A stretch of DNA of 64,000 nt from Sphingobacteriales bacterium (GCA_016706405.1 JADJJT010000003.1:434001-498000), one strand, 5' to 3'; shown: positions 9,481 to 19,969, counted from the first letter of the stretch. Notes: generated from the sequence alone by a model not told the origin. Program-made: numbers and translations.

Positions 9481-11052
9481 ATGTCGCAACAAGATATTAT
9501 CAGCAATTTTCAAGCCCAAATAGCTGCTGGCTATCAGTTTTCGGGAGCCTATATTAATATGGGTATTGCCCTGTTAAATGGTCAGGTTGTGCCAAACAGT
9601 ATCATTAAAGCCCCGCTTAAAAATTTTAATCGGCACGGCTTAATTGCGGGTGCTACCGGCACCGGAAAAACCAAAACCTTGCAACTAATTGCCGAAGGAC
9701 TGTCGGCAAACGGCGTAGCCGTACTTTGCATGGATATTAAAGGTGACCTAAGCGGTATAGCCCAGCCCGGATCCCCTAACCCCAAAATTGCCGACCGCCA
9801 CCAAAAAATAGGTATCGAGTGGCAATCCACACAATATCCGGTTGAGTTATTAACTTTGTCGAACCAAAAAGGCACCCGCCTGCGCGCTACACTGTTGGAA
9901 TTTGGACCTGTTCTGTTTTCAAAAATTCTTGATTTAAACGAAACACAAACCAGCGTTGTAGCTGTTATTTTTAAATATTGCGACGACAATAACCTGCCGC
10001 TGCTTGACCTTAACGACTTTAAAAAAGTATTGCAGTTTGCCACCAACGAAGGCAAAGACGAATTTACAAATTTATATGGCAATATCGCCATAACCTCGTC
10101 GGGGTCTATATTGCGCAAAATTGTAGAAATTGAACAACAAAGCGCCGACCTGTTTTTAGGAGAACCCTCATTTGACGTAAAAGACTTGTTGCGCCGCGAT
10201 GAATCCGGAAAAGGTTATATTTCTATAGTCCGTTTAACCGATATTCAAGACCGCCCCAAACTTTTCTCGACTTTTATGCTCAGTTTATTATCTGAAATTT
10301 ACCAAACTTTTCCGGAAGCCGGCGACCTGCCCAAACCAAAATTGGTAATTTTTATTGACGAAGCACATTTGGTATTTAACGAAGCATCGCAGGCATTATT
10401 AGACCAAATTGAAACGATAGTAAAACTGATACGCTCAAAAGGGGTTGGCTTGTTTTTTTGTACCCAAAACCCACAAGATGTGCCTAATGCCGTGCTTGGG
10501 CAATTAGGTATGAAAGTGCAACATGCCTTGCGCGCTTTTACCGCCAAAGACCGCAAAGATATTAAACTTACCGCCGAAAACTACCCTCTATCTGATTTTT
10601 ATGATACCGACGAGGTAATTACGAATCTGGGTATTGGAGAAGCCCTTTTTACTGCCTTAGACGACAAAGGCCGACCCACCCCCTTAGCCGCCGTGTTAAT
10701 GTGCGCCCCGGCCAGCCGGATGGATGTATTGACCGAAAACGAAATTGACGATTTGGTGTGCGCCTCAGAAATTGCAGCCGATTACAACAAAGACATTGAC
10801 CGCGAAAGTGCTTACGAAATTTTAAGTAAACGCATTGCACAAGGTCAAGAGGTTAATGAAGAAGAGGAAACCTCAAATAGTAGTAAAACCGAGAAAGACG
10901 AACCCGGATGGTTTGAAAAACTAACCAAAAATACCATGGTAAGGCAGGTTGGCCGCACTGTTGGCCGCGAACTTACCCGCGGATTGCTGGGGGTATTGGG
11001 CATTGGTGGCCGCAAAACCACCTCAAGCAAAAAACGAAGCAGTTGGTTTTAA
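9481..11052 (+). CDS. HerA-like ATPase of the DUF853/YjgR family
   Basis: A cytoplasmic P-loop ATPase of the HerA/FtsK superfamily. Walker A GATGTGKTKT lies near residue 60 and Walker B LVIFIDEAHLVF near residue 295. A sensor-like stretch (VGLFFCTQNPQDVP) and an arginine-rich segment follow. Length 523 fits the DUF853 family (E. coli YjgR), whose role is not established; relatives act in DNA translocation and end processing. The C-terminal tail is basic and Gly/Ser-rich. It lies just upstream of smc with a 115-bp gap, so co-transcription is possible. Confidence 0.88.
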   Translation: MSQQDIISNFQAQIAAGYQFSGAYINMGIALLNGQVVPNSIIKAPLKNFNRHGLIAGATGTGKTKTLQLIAEGLSANGVAVLCMDIKGDLSGIAQPGSPNPKIADRHQKIGIEWQSTQYPVELLTLSNQKGTRLRATLLEFGPVLFSKILDLNETQTSVVAVIFKYCDDNNLPLLDLNDFKKVLQFATNEGKDEFTNLYGNIAITSSGSILRKIVEIEQQSADLFLGEPSFDVKDLLRRDESGKGYISIVRLTDIQDRPKLFSTFMLSLLSEIYQTFPEAGDLPKPKLVIFIDEAHLVFNEASQALLDQIETIVKLIRSKGVGLFFCTQNPQDVPNAVLGQLGMKVQHALRAFTAKDRKDIKLTAENYPLSDFYDTDEVITNLGIGEALFTALDDKGRPTPLAAVLMCAPASRMDVLTENEIDDLVCASEIAADYNKDIDRESAYEILSKRIAQGQEVNEEEETSNSSKTEKDEPGWFEKLTKNTMVRQVGRTVGRELTRGLLGVLGIGGRKTTSSKKRSSWF

Positions 11053-11167
11053 TTACTTAACAATTTTCTGCTAAAAATAAAAAAACACCATCACCCCCAC
11101 CCTTATCAATTAGCTCAAATACCGCCCACCCTAATTATTTTCTTTACGCTTCTCTTTGTTTGTTGTT

Positions 11168-14100
11168 GTGCGATTAAAAACCCTCGAAATTAAAGGCTTC
11201 AAAAGCTTTGCCGACCAAACTGTTATTCATTTTAACGACGCCCTAACCGGCATTGTAGGCCCTAATGGCTGCGGTAAATCAAATACCGTTGATGCCATTC
11301 GTTGGGTACTTGGCGAGCAACGCAGCAAGGCTCTGCGCCTTGAAAAAATGGATAATATTATTTTTAATGGCACTAAAAAACGAAAATCGTCGGGGCGGGC
11401 CGAAGTAGCGCTAACCTTCGAAAATACCCGCAACCTGCTGCCAACCGAGTTTAGCAATGTTACCGTTAGCCGTATTTTATACCGAACCGGAGAAAGTGAG
11501 TACCGATTAAATGACGTCAAATGCCGACTGAAAGACATCTATAACTTATTTATGGATACCGGAATTAGTAGCGACTCATATGCTATTATTGAGCTTAAAA
11601 TGATTGATGAATTGCTTAATGATAACGACGACTCGCGCCGCCGCCTTTTTGAACAAGCCGCCGGCATTAGCAAATACAAAATCCGGAAAAAAGAAACCTT
11701 ATCGAAATTAGAAAGTACCGATGCCGACCTTCAGCGCGTAGAAGACCTGCTACACGAAATAGAAACCAACCTCAAAACCTTAGAACGCCAAGCCAAACGA
11801 ACCGAAAAATATTATCAGCTAAAAGAAGATTACAAAACAACAAGTATTGCCCTAACTTTATACCAATTAGCCGATTTTAAACAGGTGCATCAAACAAACG
11901 ATGCCAATTTAAAACAAGAAAACGACCGAAAAATTGCCATCGAAGCCCAAATGGCTACCCTTGAAGCCCAAATTGAAGAACAAAAAAATACTGCACTTAC
12001 ACACGAACAAGAACTGGCACTAATACAAAAACAACTTAACGACCATTTGCAAATTGTTAACAAAGCCGAAAACGATAAAAGTTTACTAACGCAAAATACC
12101 CGTTTTCTGCGCGAAAAACGCGAGCAATTAACCCGGCAAATTGAAACAACAAATACGTTGAGGCAAAACCTTCAAAAAGAAGTGGATATTTTGCACCACG
12201 ACCAAACCGGTGAAACAGCTATTTTAGAAAAAACAACCCAATTGCTAAACGAGCTTAAAGCCATTGCCAATACAAAACGCACCGCACTTGAGCCACTTCG
12301 AAACCAGCTAAACCGATTGCAGGCAGTACTGCGCGATACCGAACGCCAGATTTTTGACACCGAAAAGCAAATTGCCGTTAAAACTTCTCAAAAAGAGACC
12401 TATTCGACAGAAATAAATACAAACCGGATTAAATTTCAATCGCAACAAAGCGAATTAGACGATTTTATTGCCCAACGCAACAAAACACAAAACGAATTAA
12501 CCCATGCCAGCGAAATATTGCAAGCCGAACTTGCTGAAGAAACAACCATACAGCAGGCAATTAGCATAGCACAACAGCAAATTGACCAAATTGCCAATGC
12601 GCTTAACCACGAACAACGACAACTTGATGCCAAACGAAACGAGTATAAACTAACTAAAAGTTTGGTCGAAAGTTTAGAAGGTTTTCCGGACTCGATAGTG
12701 TATTTGCAAAAAAATAAAAACTGGCAACCCGCACCATTATTGCTCGACACTTTCTCGTGCCCCGACCAATATAAGGCAGCCCTCGAAAATGTGCTGAAAC
12801 CCTGGTTAAACTACTATGTGGTAAACGATATTAACGAGGCGATGCAGGCTATTAAACTGTTAGATACCGCCCAAAAAGGCAAAGCTGGATTTTTTGTTTT
12901 GAATCATGCCAACAATACTGCAGCAAAACAAAATCCGGATAAAAAACAACATGAAAAACCACATCCCGAAGCCATTTATGCTTTAGACCTCGTGCAAACC
13001 GCCGACCAATACCTGCCTCTGTTTACACAATTATTAAACAATGTATTTATTGTAAGCAATACCGCCGCATTTGAGCAATTAAGTCCTAAAAATCAAACGA
13101 TAGTAACCCCAGACGGAAGGCTGATAGCACAAGGAACGAGTATATTGGGTGGCTCGGCAGGTGCTTACGAGGGCAAACGTATAGGCAAAGCCCGGCACCT
13201 TGAGCAATTAAACAAAGAAATTACAAAACTTGAAACAACAGCTACCGCCCTAACCACCCAACGCCAGCAGCAACAAACCAACCTGACAGCTTTAAACACA
13301 AACCTTAAAAATAAACAGCAACTCGTTCAGCACCATAGAACCGAAGCCAACAAACTGCAAAATTTATTGGGGCAATTTAATTTTAGAATTGAGAATGCCA
13401 ACTTATTTTTACAAGAAAGCGAAACAAAACAACAAGCATTAAAAATCCGGATAGCAGAAACTGGTGCCGAAATTTCCCAGCTACAAGAAACCTTGCAGGA
13501 TTTGGTGTACGATAAAGGAACACATATATCCGGATTAGCCGCGCTACAAACAAATTTTTCGCAGGCCGAAACAGAAGCAACGGAGGCCTCGGCAGACTAT
13601 AACCAACAAAATATTGAGTTTCATAAACAGCAAAACCGTTTAAATAGTATTACACAAAACCTGCAATTTAAAACCCAACAACTCGCCGAACTTAAACAGC
13701 AATTAACAACCGCAACCAGCGACACCACAACAACTGCCAACCAACTACTTGCCGACGAACAACAACTTAGCCAATATGATGCATCTTTGGCAAACCTTTA
13801 CCAACAAAAAAATACACTTGAAAACCAAGTAACAAAAGCCGAAACAGCTTATTTTGATCTGCGAGGCAATATAGCAGAATTAGAAAAAACTGAACGCGAA
13901 CTTCAAAAACGCAAAGAGCAAAGCGAAGTTTTAATAAACGCCCAAAAAGACCGCTCGAACGAGTTGCGAATTAAATTATTGTCGTTAAAAGAACGGTTGA
14001 GCCTTGCCTTCAAAGTTAATTTAGACGATTTATTAGAGCAAGAGCCGAACTTAGACTTAGACCGCACTACCCTTGAAGAAGAAGTTAGCAAACAAGCCAA

Positions 14101-14722
14101 ACGCATTGAAAACTACGGCGAAATTAACCCCTTAGCCATCGAGGCTTATAACGAAATTAAAGAAAGATATGATTTTATAGTTACGCAGCGCGATGATTTA
14201 TTGGCAGCAAAAAACTCGTTGCTGGCAACTATTAAAGAGATAGAAGATACCGCAACCGAAAAATTTATGGCCGCCTTTAACGCAGTTAGGCAAAATTTTC
14301 AATATGTTTTCAGGTCGTTGTTTACCCACGAAGACCAATGTGACCTAACCTTACTTGAGCCTAATAACCCCTTAGACTCGCCTATTGAAATAATGGCAAA
14401 ACCTAAAGGCAAGCGACCACAAAGCATCAACCAACTTTCGGGGGGCGAAAAATCATTGACAGCTTTGGCCTTGGTATTTTCGTTGTATTTGTTAAAACCT
14501 GCGCCTTTTTGTATATTAGATGAGGTAGATGCCCCCTTAGATGATAATAATGTAGGCAAATTTACTAAAATTATACGCGAATTTGCCGACAAATCGCAGT
14601 TTATTATTGTAACACATAATAAAAACACTATGGCAAGTGTTGATATTATTTACGGTGTTACGATGCAAGAAGAAGGCGTTAGCAAAGTGGTAGCCGTTGA
14701 TTTTAGAGAGTTGGCAGCTTAA
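11168..14722 (+). CDS. smc: Chromosome segregation protein SMC
   Basis: The condensin ATPase that organises and separates the chromosome. The N-terminal head begins RLKTLEIKGFKSFAD with Walker A GPNGCGKSN. It is followed by about 330 residues of coiled coil, a hinge domain (about residues 500-660, including the Gly-rich GTSILGGSAGAYEG), a second coiled coil, and the C-terminal head with signature LSGGEKSLTALAL and Walker B FCILDEVDAPL. The frame opens at a TTG (11156), but the GTG at 11168 gives the usual MRLK start and is preferred (1,184 residues). No ScpA or ScpB gene is in the window. Confidence 0.95.
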   Translation: MRLKTLEIKGFKSFADQTVIHFNDALTGIVGPNGCGKSNTVDAIRWVLGEQRSKALRLEKMDNIIFNGTKKRKSSGRAEVALTFENTRNLLPTEFSNVTVSRILYRTGESEYRLNDVKCRLKDIYNLFMDTGISSDSYAIIELKMIDELLNDNDDSRRRLFEQAAGISKYKIRKKETLSKLESTDADLQRVEDLLHEIETNLKTLERQAKRTEKYYQLKEDYKTTSIALTLYQLADFKQVHQTNDANLKQENDRKIAIEAQMATLEAQIEEQKNTALTHEQELALIQKQLNDHLQIVNKAENDKSLLTQNTRFLREKREQLTRQIETTNTLRQNLQKEVDILHHDQTGETAILEKTTQLLNELKAIANTKRTALEPLRNQLNRLQAVLRDTERQIFDTEKQIAVKTSQKETYSTEINTNRIKFQSQQSELDDFIAQRNKTQNELTHASEILQAELAEETTIQQAISIAQQQIDQIANALNHEQRQLDAKRNEYKLTKSLVESLEGFPDSIVYLQKNKNWQPAPLLLDTFSCPDQYKAALENVLKPWLNYYVVNDINEAMQAIKLLDTAQKGKAGFFVLNHANNTAAKQNPDKKQHEKPHPEAIYALDLVQTADQYLPLFTQLLNNVFIVSNTAAFEQLSPKNQTIVTPDGRLIAQGTSILGGSAGAYEGKRIGKARHLEQLNKEITKLETTATALTTQRQQQQTNLTALNTNLKNKQQLVQHHRTEANKLQNLLGQFNFRIENANLFLQESETKQQALKIRIAETGAEISQLQETLQDLVYDKGTHISGLAALQTNFSQAETEATEASADYNQQNIEFHKQQNRLNSITQNLQFKTQQLAELKQQLTTATSDTTTTANQLLADEQQLSQYDASLANLYQQKNTLENQVTKAETAYFDLRGNIAELEKTERELQKRKEQSEVLINAQKDRSNELRIKLLSLKERLSLAFKVNLDDLLEQEPNLDLDRTTLEEEVSKQAKRIENYGEINPLAIEAYNEIKERYDFIVTQRDDLLAAKNSLLATIKEIEDTATEKFMAAFNAVRQNFQYVFRSLFTHEDQCDLTLLEPNNPLDSPIEIMAKPKGKRPQSINQLSGGEKSLTALALVFSLYLLKPAPFCILDEVDAPLDDNNVGKFTKIIREFADKSQFIIVTHNKNTMASVDIIYGVTMQEEGVSKVVAVDFRELAA

Positions 14723-14727
14723 ATTAA

Positions 14728-15138
14728 TTAAATATGCCCCAAATAGGTTTGTAAAATTAGTACTGCGCTAACTTCGTCTAACAAGGCTTTGTTGCGGCGT
14801 TGTTTTTTTTTAACACCGCTTTGAACCAATACCCGCATGGCATTTTTGGAAGTGTAATGCTCCTCTTCGCGAACAATTTTTATATCGGGGAAGGCCTTAG
14901 CCAAGGCTTGGGCAAACAAATTGGCCGGATGCGTAGCATGGGTGGGTGTGCCGTCTAAATTAGTAGGTTGCCCAATGACAATGCACGTAACCGGCTCGGT
15001 TGCTATATATTGTTTAATAAAGGGCAACGCATCATTAGTGTTAATGGTTGTAAGCCCGGTGGCAATAATTTGAAGCGGGTCGGTAACGGCAATACCCACT
15101 CGTTTTGTACCAAAATCTATTCCCATTATCCTTGACAT
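14728..15138 (-). CDS. ruvX: Putative pre-16S rRNA nuclease (YqgF/RuvX family)
   Basis: An RNase H-fold nuclease of the YqgF/RuvX family, linked to 16S rRNA 5' maturation. Motifs: MGIDFGTKRVGIAV (first acidic strand), VIGQPTNLDG and the acidic LLDEVSAVLIL near the end. Length about 136 is typical. The frame extends upstream to 15174, overlapping hemCD, but the Met of MSRIMGIDFG at 15138 fits the family start. Last gene of the apparent GT117-hemCD-ruvX operon, 23 bases after hemCD. Convergent with smc, whose stop lies 5 bases away. Confidence 0.9.
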   Translation of the reverse strand: MSRIMGIDFGTKRVGIAVTDPLQIIATGLTTINTNDALPFIKQYIATEPVTCIVIGQPTNLDGTPTHATHPANLFAQALAKAFPDIKIVREEEHYTSKNAMRVLVQSGVKKKQRRNKALLDEVSAVLILQTYLGHI

Positions 15139-15161
15139 ACTATAAAATTCAAGCGCTATGT

Positions 15162-16745
15162 TTACAAATAACACAAATTTACTAAACTTATTTCATCCGG
15201 ATAAGCCGCAACAATGGCATTAGTAAAACCAATTTCTTGTAAGGCGTGTGCGGTTGTTTCGTCAATAGTTATAACCTTATTCGGCGCACAAATATCGTAA
15301 TTTTGGCAATATACCTGCGCGTTAAGTGGGGTGGTTAAAATAGCAATTTGGTGCTTAGGGATAAGAACCAGATTGGTTTTTTTAATTATACTATATACCG
15401 GCAAGGGCAAAACCTTAATTGTAGTTGCAATAAGCTGGGGCAACGTTTCAATGCTATTAATTGCCTGTGGAAACAAAACTGTACCATCATCATTGACACA
15501 GTTTGTAAAACTCAAGGCAATTTGTTCGGGCGGGGCTTCGTTTCCTACGAAATCGGCCTCAAAACCTGCCCGCCATAAAGCCCTAAGCGTTCCTAAGCCT
15601 ACAACACCTATTTTTTTTCCGGAAATATTGGGTTCTTGGGCAAAAAAATATTGAACATCCTGCACATTCGAAAAAAACAACCAATCAAAGGGTGCATCCG
15701 GAAGTTGATACGGCAATGGAAGGAAATCAATTAATGATTGTGCGTAAACAGTATGCCTAAAAGCTTTGGCTGCTCGGGCAAAATACCCTTCATCTTTATT
15801 TATATTTATATCGCGGCTAATGAAAATAGTTTGTTGTGCAGGGTTTTTCAGTGTGGCCACAGCATGTAAAAGCAATTTCTCGGGGTCGGGGTTCGTAATT
15901 TTTATTTGAAAAGGAAAATCTGCTTGGCTATCTGCCACCGAAGCCCATAAGTGATAATCGCTCAAAAAATCGTTATTAATATAAATGCCAATAGGTTTTT
16001 TATTGTCGCCGTCAAGTTTACGCAATAAATGGCGTTCGGCGAGGGTAACAATTTCGGTTTTAAAATTATTCAGGTGCTGCCTCACTATTTTTTCCATTTC
16101 AATATCGTCTTCCCGAATTTGCCAGGCAAATACTCCTTGTGCAGGTGCGGGCACTAATTGATGTGGTTTTAATTCAACAATTTCAAAATTACTTAGAATT
16201 TTACTTAAATTTAAGTGATTTAGTCCGGTTGCCTCCAACAAAACGGCATCACAATCGTTATTTAGGCGACTTAAACGGGCTGTTATATTTCCGCTAATAT
16301 TTTTTAAAATCACATCGGGGCGCAGGGCTGCAAACTGCGCTATTTGCCTTGCCGAGACTGCTCCGACAACTGCCTTGTGTTTCAGCCTAAGTTCAGAAAA
16401 CCTATCTACGGCAGTTTTCCGGATAATAAGCCAATCAGCAGGGTTTTCTCTTTCTGAGCATCCGGCAATTAACAAACCGGAGGTAGGCGTTATTGGCAAA
16501 TCCTCGTACAGGTGCACCGCCAAATCAATACTTTTGCTTAGTAAGGCCTGTTCAATTTCATCGGTAAAAATCCCTTTGTTGTTTATTTTATTAAAATTCA
16601 AGTTAAGCAGTTCATCGCCCTTGGTTTTAATAATTTTTAGTTGCACCTCGAAACCATTTTCAAGCAATATGTCGCGGGTGTAATGCGCCTGCCATAATGC
16701 CAACTCACTACTTCGTGTACCAATTACAATAGTAGATGTTTGCAT
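15162..16745 (-). CDS. HemC-HemD fusion with altered HemC active site
   Basis: N-terminal half (about 1-300) is hydroxymethylbilane synthase-like: IGTRSSELALWQA, KTKGDELL, KGIFTDEIEQAL and PAPAQGVFAWQ. C-terminal half (about 305-527) is uroporphyrinogen-III synthase-like: IFISR, DWLFFSNVQDVQYFF, IGVVGLGTLRAL. Together these would make uroporphyrinogen III in the tetrapyrrole pathway. However, key HemC residues are changed. The cofactor-binding Cys of GGCxxPIG (E. coli C242) is Asn248 in GDNKKPIG. The HSxKDxP loop reads HLYEDLP (catalytic Asp82 kept, Lys lost). SLRRQ reads VSARQ, and LRGN reads ISGN. I read these from the nucleotides with no frameshift nearby. Either the HemC half is inactive and another hemC exists, or a different cofactor linkage is used. 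It lies 34 bases after the GT117 gene. Confidence 0.8.
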   Translation of the reverse strand: MQTSTIVIGTRSSELALWQAHYTRDILLENGFEVQLKIIKTKGDELLNLNFNKINNKGIFTDEIEQALLSKSIDLAVHLYEDLPITPTSGLLIAGCSERENPADWLIIRKTAVDRFSELRLKHKAVVGAVSARQIAQFAALRPDVILKNISGNITARLSRLNNDCDAVLLEATGLNHLNLSKILSNFEIVELKPHQLVPAPAQGVFAWQIREDDIEMEKIVRQHLNNFKTEIVTLAERHLLRKLDGDNKKPIGIYINNDFLSDYHLWASVADSQADFPFQIKITNPDPEKLLLHAVATLKNPAQQTIFISRDININKDEGYFARAAKAFRHTVYAQSLIDFLPLPYQLPDAPFDWLFFSNVQDVQYFFAQEPNISGKKIGVVGLGTLRALWRAGFEADFVGNEAPPEQIALSFTNCVNDDGTVLFPQAINSIETLPQLIATTIKVLPLPVYSIIKKTNLVLIPKHQIAILTTPLNAQVYCQNYDICAPNKVITIDETTAHALQEIGFTNAIVAAYPDEISLVNLCYL

Positions 16746-16779
16746 TTATTTGATTATGTTATTTGTCGGCTCGCCTCAA

Positions 16780-19700
16780 TTATTTGCCAATAGCATCTAA
16801 TTTGGCCTGTACTTTGTTGGCCATTTCGGTTTGTTGTTTTTCGGTGAGCATACGAATAATTACCCGCATCAGGTTTTCGCTCGAGTCTAATTCGCGTTTA
16901 TACATTGCGGCGTATTTTCCTTTCAGGCTTTTGTAGTAGGCAATGTCTTGGGCAATGCGGTCGGTGGTGCGGTCGGTTATAGCATTGGCGTTCTCCATAT
17001 CATCGGTTTCGTAGTAGGCCGATATTATTGGAAACAAATACATATTAAAAGGAACGGCACTGTCGGGCATTTCGGTCATGGCGCGGTTTAGCACTTCGGC
17101 GGCTTTGTCTTTTTGGCCTCTATCAATGAACGCTTCTGCCAGACGGGCTGAATTACCTCTAAAATTATGCACCATCCGCGTCAGATCGGCATCAACCAAA
17201 ACATCCGGATTTTTAATATTGCCAAATTTAAAATTGCTCATCATGTTTTGATACATAATATCCGGATTAACTTTGCCGGTATAAGGCTCAACGCCTTTGG
17301 CTTCAACGGGTACAATGCGATAGGCCAAACCTTCGAGCTGGAAATATTTCTCTAAACCCAAATAACTTGAGGGCGACACCGAAATAGCAAAATAAATAGG
17401 GCGTTTCCAGTTATTGGCATTTACAATATCTAAAACAAGCAGGTCGTTTTTATATAAATTATCTTTGGTTATTTCCCATTGAATTTCGGGTTCCATCAAT
17501 GGCACATCATTAGGCGATATAGCCCCCGATGCCAAAACTGCTTCGCGGTCAACGGGCATTTTGATGCGTTTTGTAGGAAGGTAGTTCATAGGCCGTCCGG
17601 ATCCGGTAACTTTTGCACTCGAACTTTCAGAGGTTATAAATTTCATCACATTATCGAGCGAAACGTAAGCATCAGCCGGAATATCTTGTTTGGCAACAAA
17701 GGGAACGATATCGCGCTCGGTGCCTCGGTATTTTTCGGGGGTTAGGGTCATTGGTACGGGGTCGGCATCGTTAACTTTGCGCCGCAGTTGGTCAATATAC
17801 CAGTCAACGCCCAGTAAGCTAAGGTTTACCACCCGCACATCGCGCCTAATGCCCTCGACCTCTTGGGCGTACCATAGTGGGTAAGTGTCATTATCGCCTT
17901 GGGTAAAAATAATGGAATTGGGTGCGCATGAATTTAGGTAGTTGGCGGCAAAATCGCGGGCGGCAAAGCGGTTACTGCGGTCGTGATTATTCCAGTTTTG
18001 TGCGCCCATTAACAAGGGAGCCAAGGCGGCAATGCCAATGGCTAAAATGCTGCGGGCTTGTTGGTTTTTAAGTAGGCCGCCCAGCATATCGAAAATGGCA
18101 ACTACGCCCAAGCCCAACCAAATATTAAAGGCCCAAAACGAGCCGGCAAAAATATAATCGCGTTCGCGCGGTTCAACAGGTGGCGAGTTTCCTTGAATAA
18201 TTATCATTACGCCCAAGTACAGGAACAATAAAGTTACTACGCCAAAGTATCGCTTGTTAGACATAAATTGGAAAATTGCACCTAACAAGGCAATTAACAA
18301 GGGAATAAAAAACATTGTATTGCGCGAAGGATGATTTTTTATTGCCTCTGGAAGATTGCTTTGGGGGCCTAAGAAGGCGCTGTCAACAAAGCCAATTCCG
18401 GATAGCCAATTGCCATCGCGAATATCGCCCATACCTTGTTCGTCGTTTTGGCGGCCTACAAAATTCCAAAGTAAATAGCGCACGTACATGTGGCCAATTT
18501 GGTATTTAAAAAAGAATTTCCAGTTGTCGGCAGTAGTTGGTTTTTCTCCGGGTTTTAAATCTAACCAGCGTTCGTATAGGCGGCGGTGGTCGCTTTCGGT
18601 GCTGTAAATACGCGGGAAGAACATTTTTTTACCGTCAAAAACGTATTCAATTTTATCGCCTACGTCTTCGTATCTTTTTTCGCCTTTAAAATATTTGGTG
18701 CCTGTTTTTTTGGTATCAACCACTTTGGCGGTAAAATCATATCCGGTTAATAATGGTCTTGAGCCATATTGTTCGCGTTTTAAATAGGCATCTAACGAAA
18801 CAATATCACTTGGCGTGTTCATGTTAATATTGGTATTTGCGTTTGCCCTAATTACAATGGTAATAATAGAGCTGTATCCAATAAGTACAAACATGGCAAA
18901 CAACAAGGCACTGTTTACTAATATTTTTTTGTTTTTGTGCGACCACCACAAGCCAAATGCCATAACGCCAATTAACAATACTAAATACAACCAAACACCC
19001 GAATTAAAAGGCATGCCCATTCCGTTTACTAAAAATAATTCGAAGGCAGCACCCACACTTACTACACCTTGTATAATACCCGACAAAATGAAGCCCAACA
19101 ATACATTACCAATAATAAATGCCGTAATTGCACCTGGCCAGGTAGGTTTGTAGCGTCTAAAATAGTACACCATAGTAATTGCCGGAATAGCTAAAATATT
19201 TAACCAATGGACAAAAAGTGTAACCCCAATAATAAAACCAATAAATAACAACCAATTATCGGCACTTGGTTTGTCGGCGCGGGCATCCCATTTGCAGGCT
19301 GCCCAAACTACCATAGCTGTAAACATTAACGACATAGAGTACACCTCGCCTTCGACAGCCGAAAACCAAATACTATCGGTAAAAGTGCCACCCAAGCCGG
19401 CTATTAAACCTGCGCCTAAAATTGTCCAGGCTTGCCCCGCTGTGTATTGGTTGTCGGTTGCATTGTCCGGAGTAATGAGTTTTCGGGCTAAATGTATAGT
19501 TACCCAGCATAAAAACATCATGGCAAATGCCGAGCATAGCCCCGACATAAAGTTTATAGTCAAACCTATTAATTGGGGGTCGCCGGCGGCAAGCAAGGTA
19601 AACATCCGCGAAATCATTAAAAATGTTGATGCCCCGGGTGGGTGAACAACTTGTTGTTTCCATGAAGAAGCTATAAACTCACCACAATCCCAAAGGCTGG

Positions 19701-19797
19701 TAGTCGCTTCAATGGTAAGGGTATATGTAATTCCGGAAATTAAAAAAACAAGCCAACCAGTATAGGTTATAAATTGGTTAAAACGTTGGGTATCCAT
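16780..19797 (-). CDS. DUF2723 membrane protein, glycosyltransferase family 117
   Basis: A polytopic inner-membrane protein of 1,005 residues. The N-terminal half holds about 12 hydrophobic helices with the family motif SLWDCGEFIASSWKQQVVHPPGAS in the first loop (shown here as separate pieces: WDCGEF and HPPGAS). The C-terminal part is soluble and ends in helical, TPR-like repeats (AEAFIDRGQKDKAAEVLNRAM). DUF2723 proteins are grouped with GT-C type protein O-mannosyltransferases (GT117), so protein or lipid glycosylation at the outer face of the inner membrane is likely. The acceptor is unknown. First gene of an apparent operon with hemCD and ruvX. Confidence 0.85.
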   Translation of the reverse strand: MDTQRFNQFITYTGWLVFLISGITYTLTIEATTSLWDCGEFIASSWKQQVVHPPGASTFLMISRMFTLLAAGDPQLIGLTINFMSGLCSAFAMMFLCWVTIHLARKLITPDNATDNQYTAGQAWTILGAGLIAGLGGTFTDSIWFSAVEGEVYSMSLMFTAMVVWAACKWDARADKPSADNWLLFIGFIIGVTLFVHWLNILAIPAITMVYYFRRYKPTWPGAITAFIIGNVLLGFILSGIIQGVVSVGAAFELFLVNGMGMPFNSGVWLYLVLLIGVMAFGLWWSHKNKKILVNSALLFAMFVLIGYSSIITIVIRANANTNINMNTPSDIVSLDAYLKREQYGSRPLLTGYDFTAKVVDTKKTGTKYFKGEKRYEDVGDKIEYVFDGKKMFFPRIYSTESDHRRLYERWLDLKPGEKPTTADNWKFFFKYQIGHMYVRYLLWNFVGRQNDEQGMGDIRDGNWLSGIGFVDSAFLGPQSNLPEAIKNHPSRNTMFFIPLLIALLGAIFQFMSNKRYFGVVTLLFLYLGVMIIIQGNSPPVEPRERDYIFAGSFWAFNIWLGLGVVAIFDMLGGLLKNQQARSILAIGIAALAPLLMGAQNWNNHDRSNRFAARDFAANYLNSCAPNSIIFTQGDNDTYPLWYAQEVEGIRRDVRVVNLSLLGVDWYIDQLRRKVNDADPVPMTLTPEKYRGTERDIVPFVAKQDIPADAYVSLDNVMKFITSESSSAKVTGSGRPMNYLPTKRIKMPVDREAVLASGAISPNDVPLMEPEIQWEITKDNLYKNDLLVLDIVNANNWKRPIYFAISVSPSSYLGLEKYFQLEGLAYRIVPVEAKGVEPYTGKVNPDIMYQNMMSNFKFGNIKNPDVLVDADLTRMVHNFRGNSARLAEAFIDRGQKDKAAEVLNRAMTEMPDSAVPFNMYLFPIISAYYETDDMENANAITDRTTDRIAQDIAYYKSLKGKYAAMYKRELDSSENLMRVIIRMLTEKQQTEMANKVQAKLDAIGK

Positions 19798-19828
19798 GCA
19801 AATTAGGCTATAAATGGTAATAAGGCAG

Positions 19829-19836
19829 CAAAATTA
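19829..19836 (-). promoter_or_regulatory. -7 box (TAATTTTG, minus strand) of the GT117 gene
   Basis: CAAAATTA on the plus strand is TAATTTTG on the minus strand, matching TAnnTTTG. It lies 31 bases before the start codon at 19797. Confidence 0.45.
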
Positions 19837-19910
19837 GGAATTTTATTGGGTGTGCAGTAATTTTAACGGGTCAAATCACGTAAATAGCATAATAAGGCAG
19901 TTAAAAATCC

Positions 19911-19918
19911 TAAATTTG
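19911..19918 (+). promoter_or_regulatory. -7 box (TAAATTTG) of the methyltransferase-TonB receptor pair
   Basis: Exact TAnnTTTG match, 51 bases before the ATG at 19970. It diverges from the GT117 promoter 75 bases away. Confidence 0.6.
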
Positions 19919-19969
19919 TGCTTTTTTAAGGAAAATTGAGCTTGAAAACCTCAAACAACAAAGATATTT

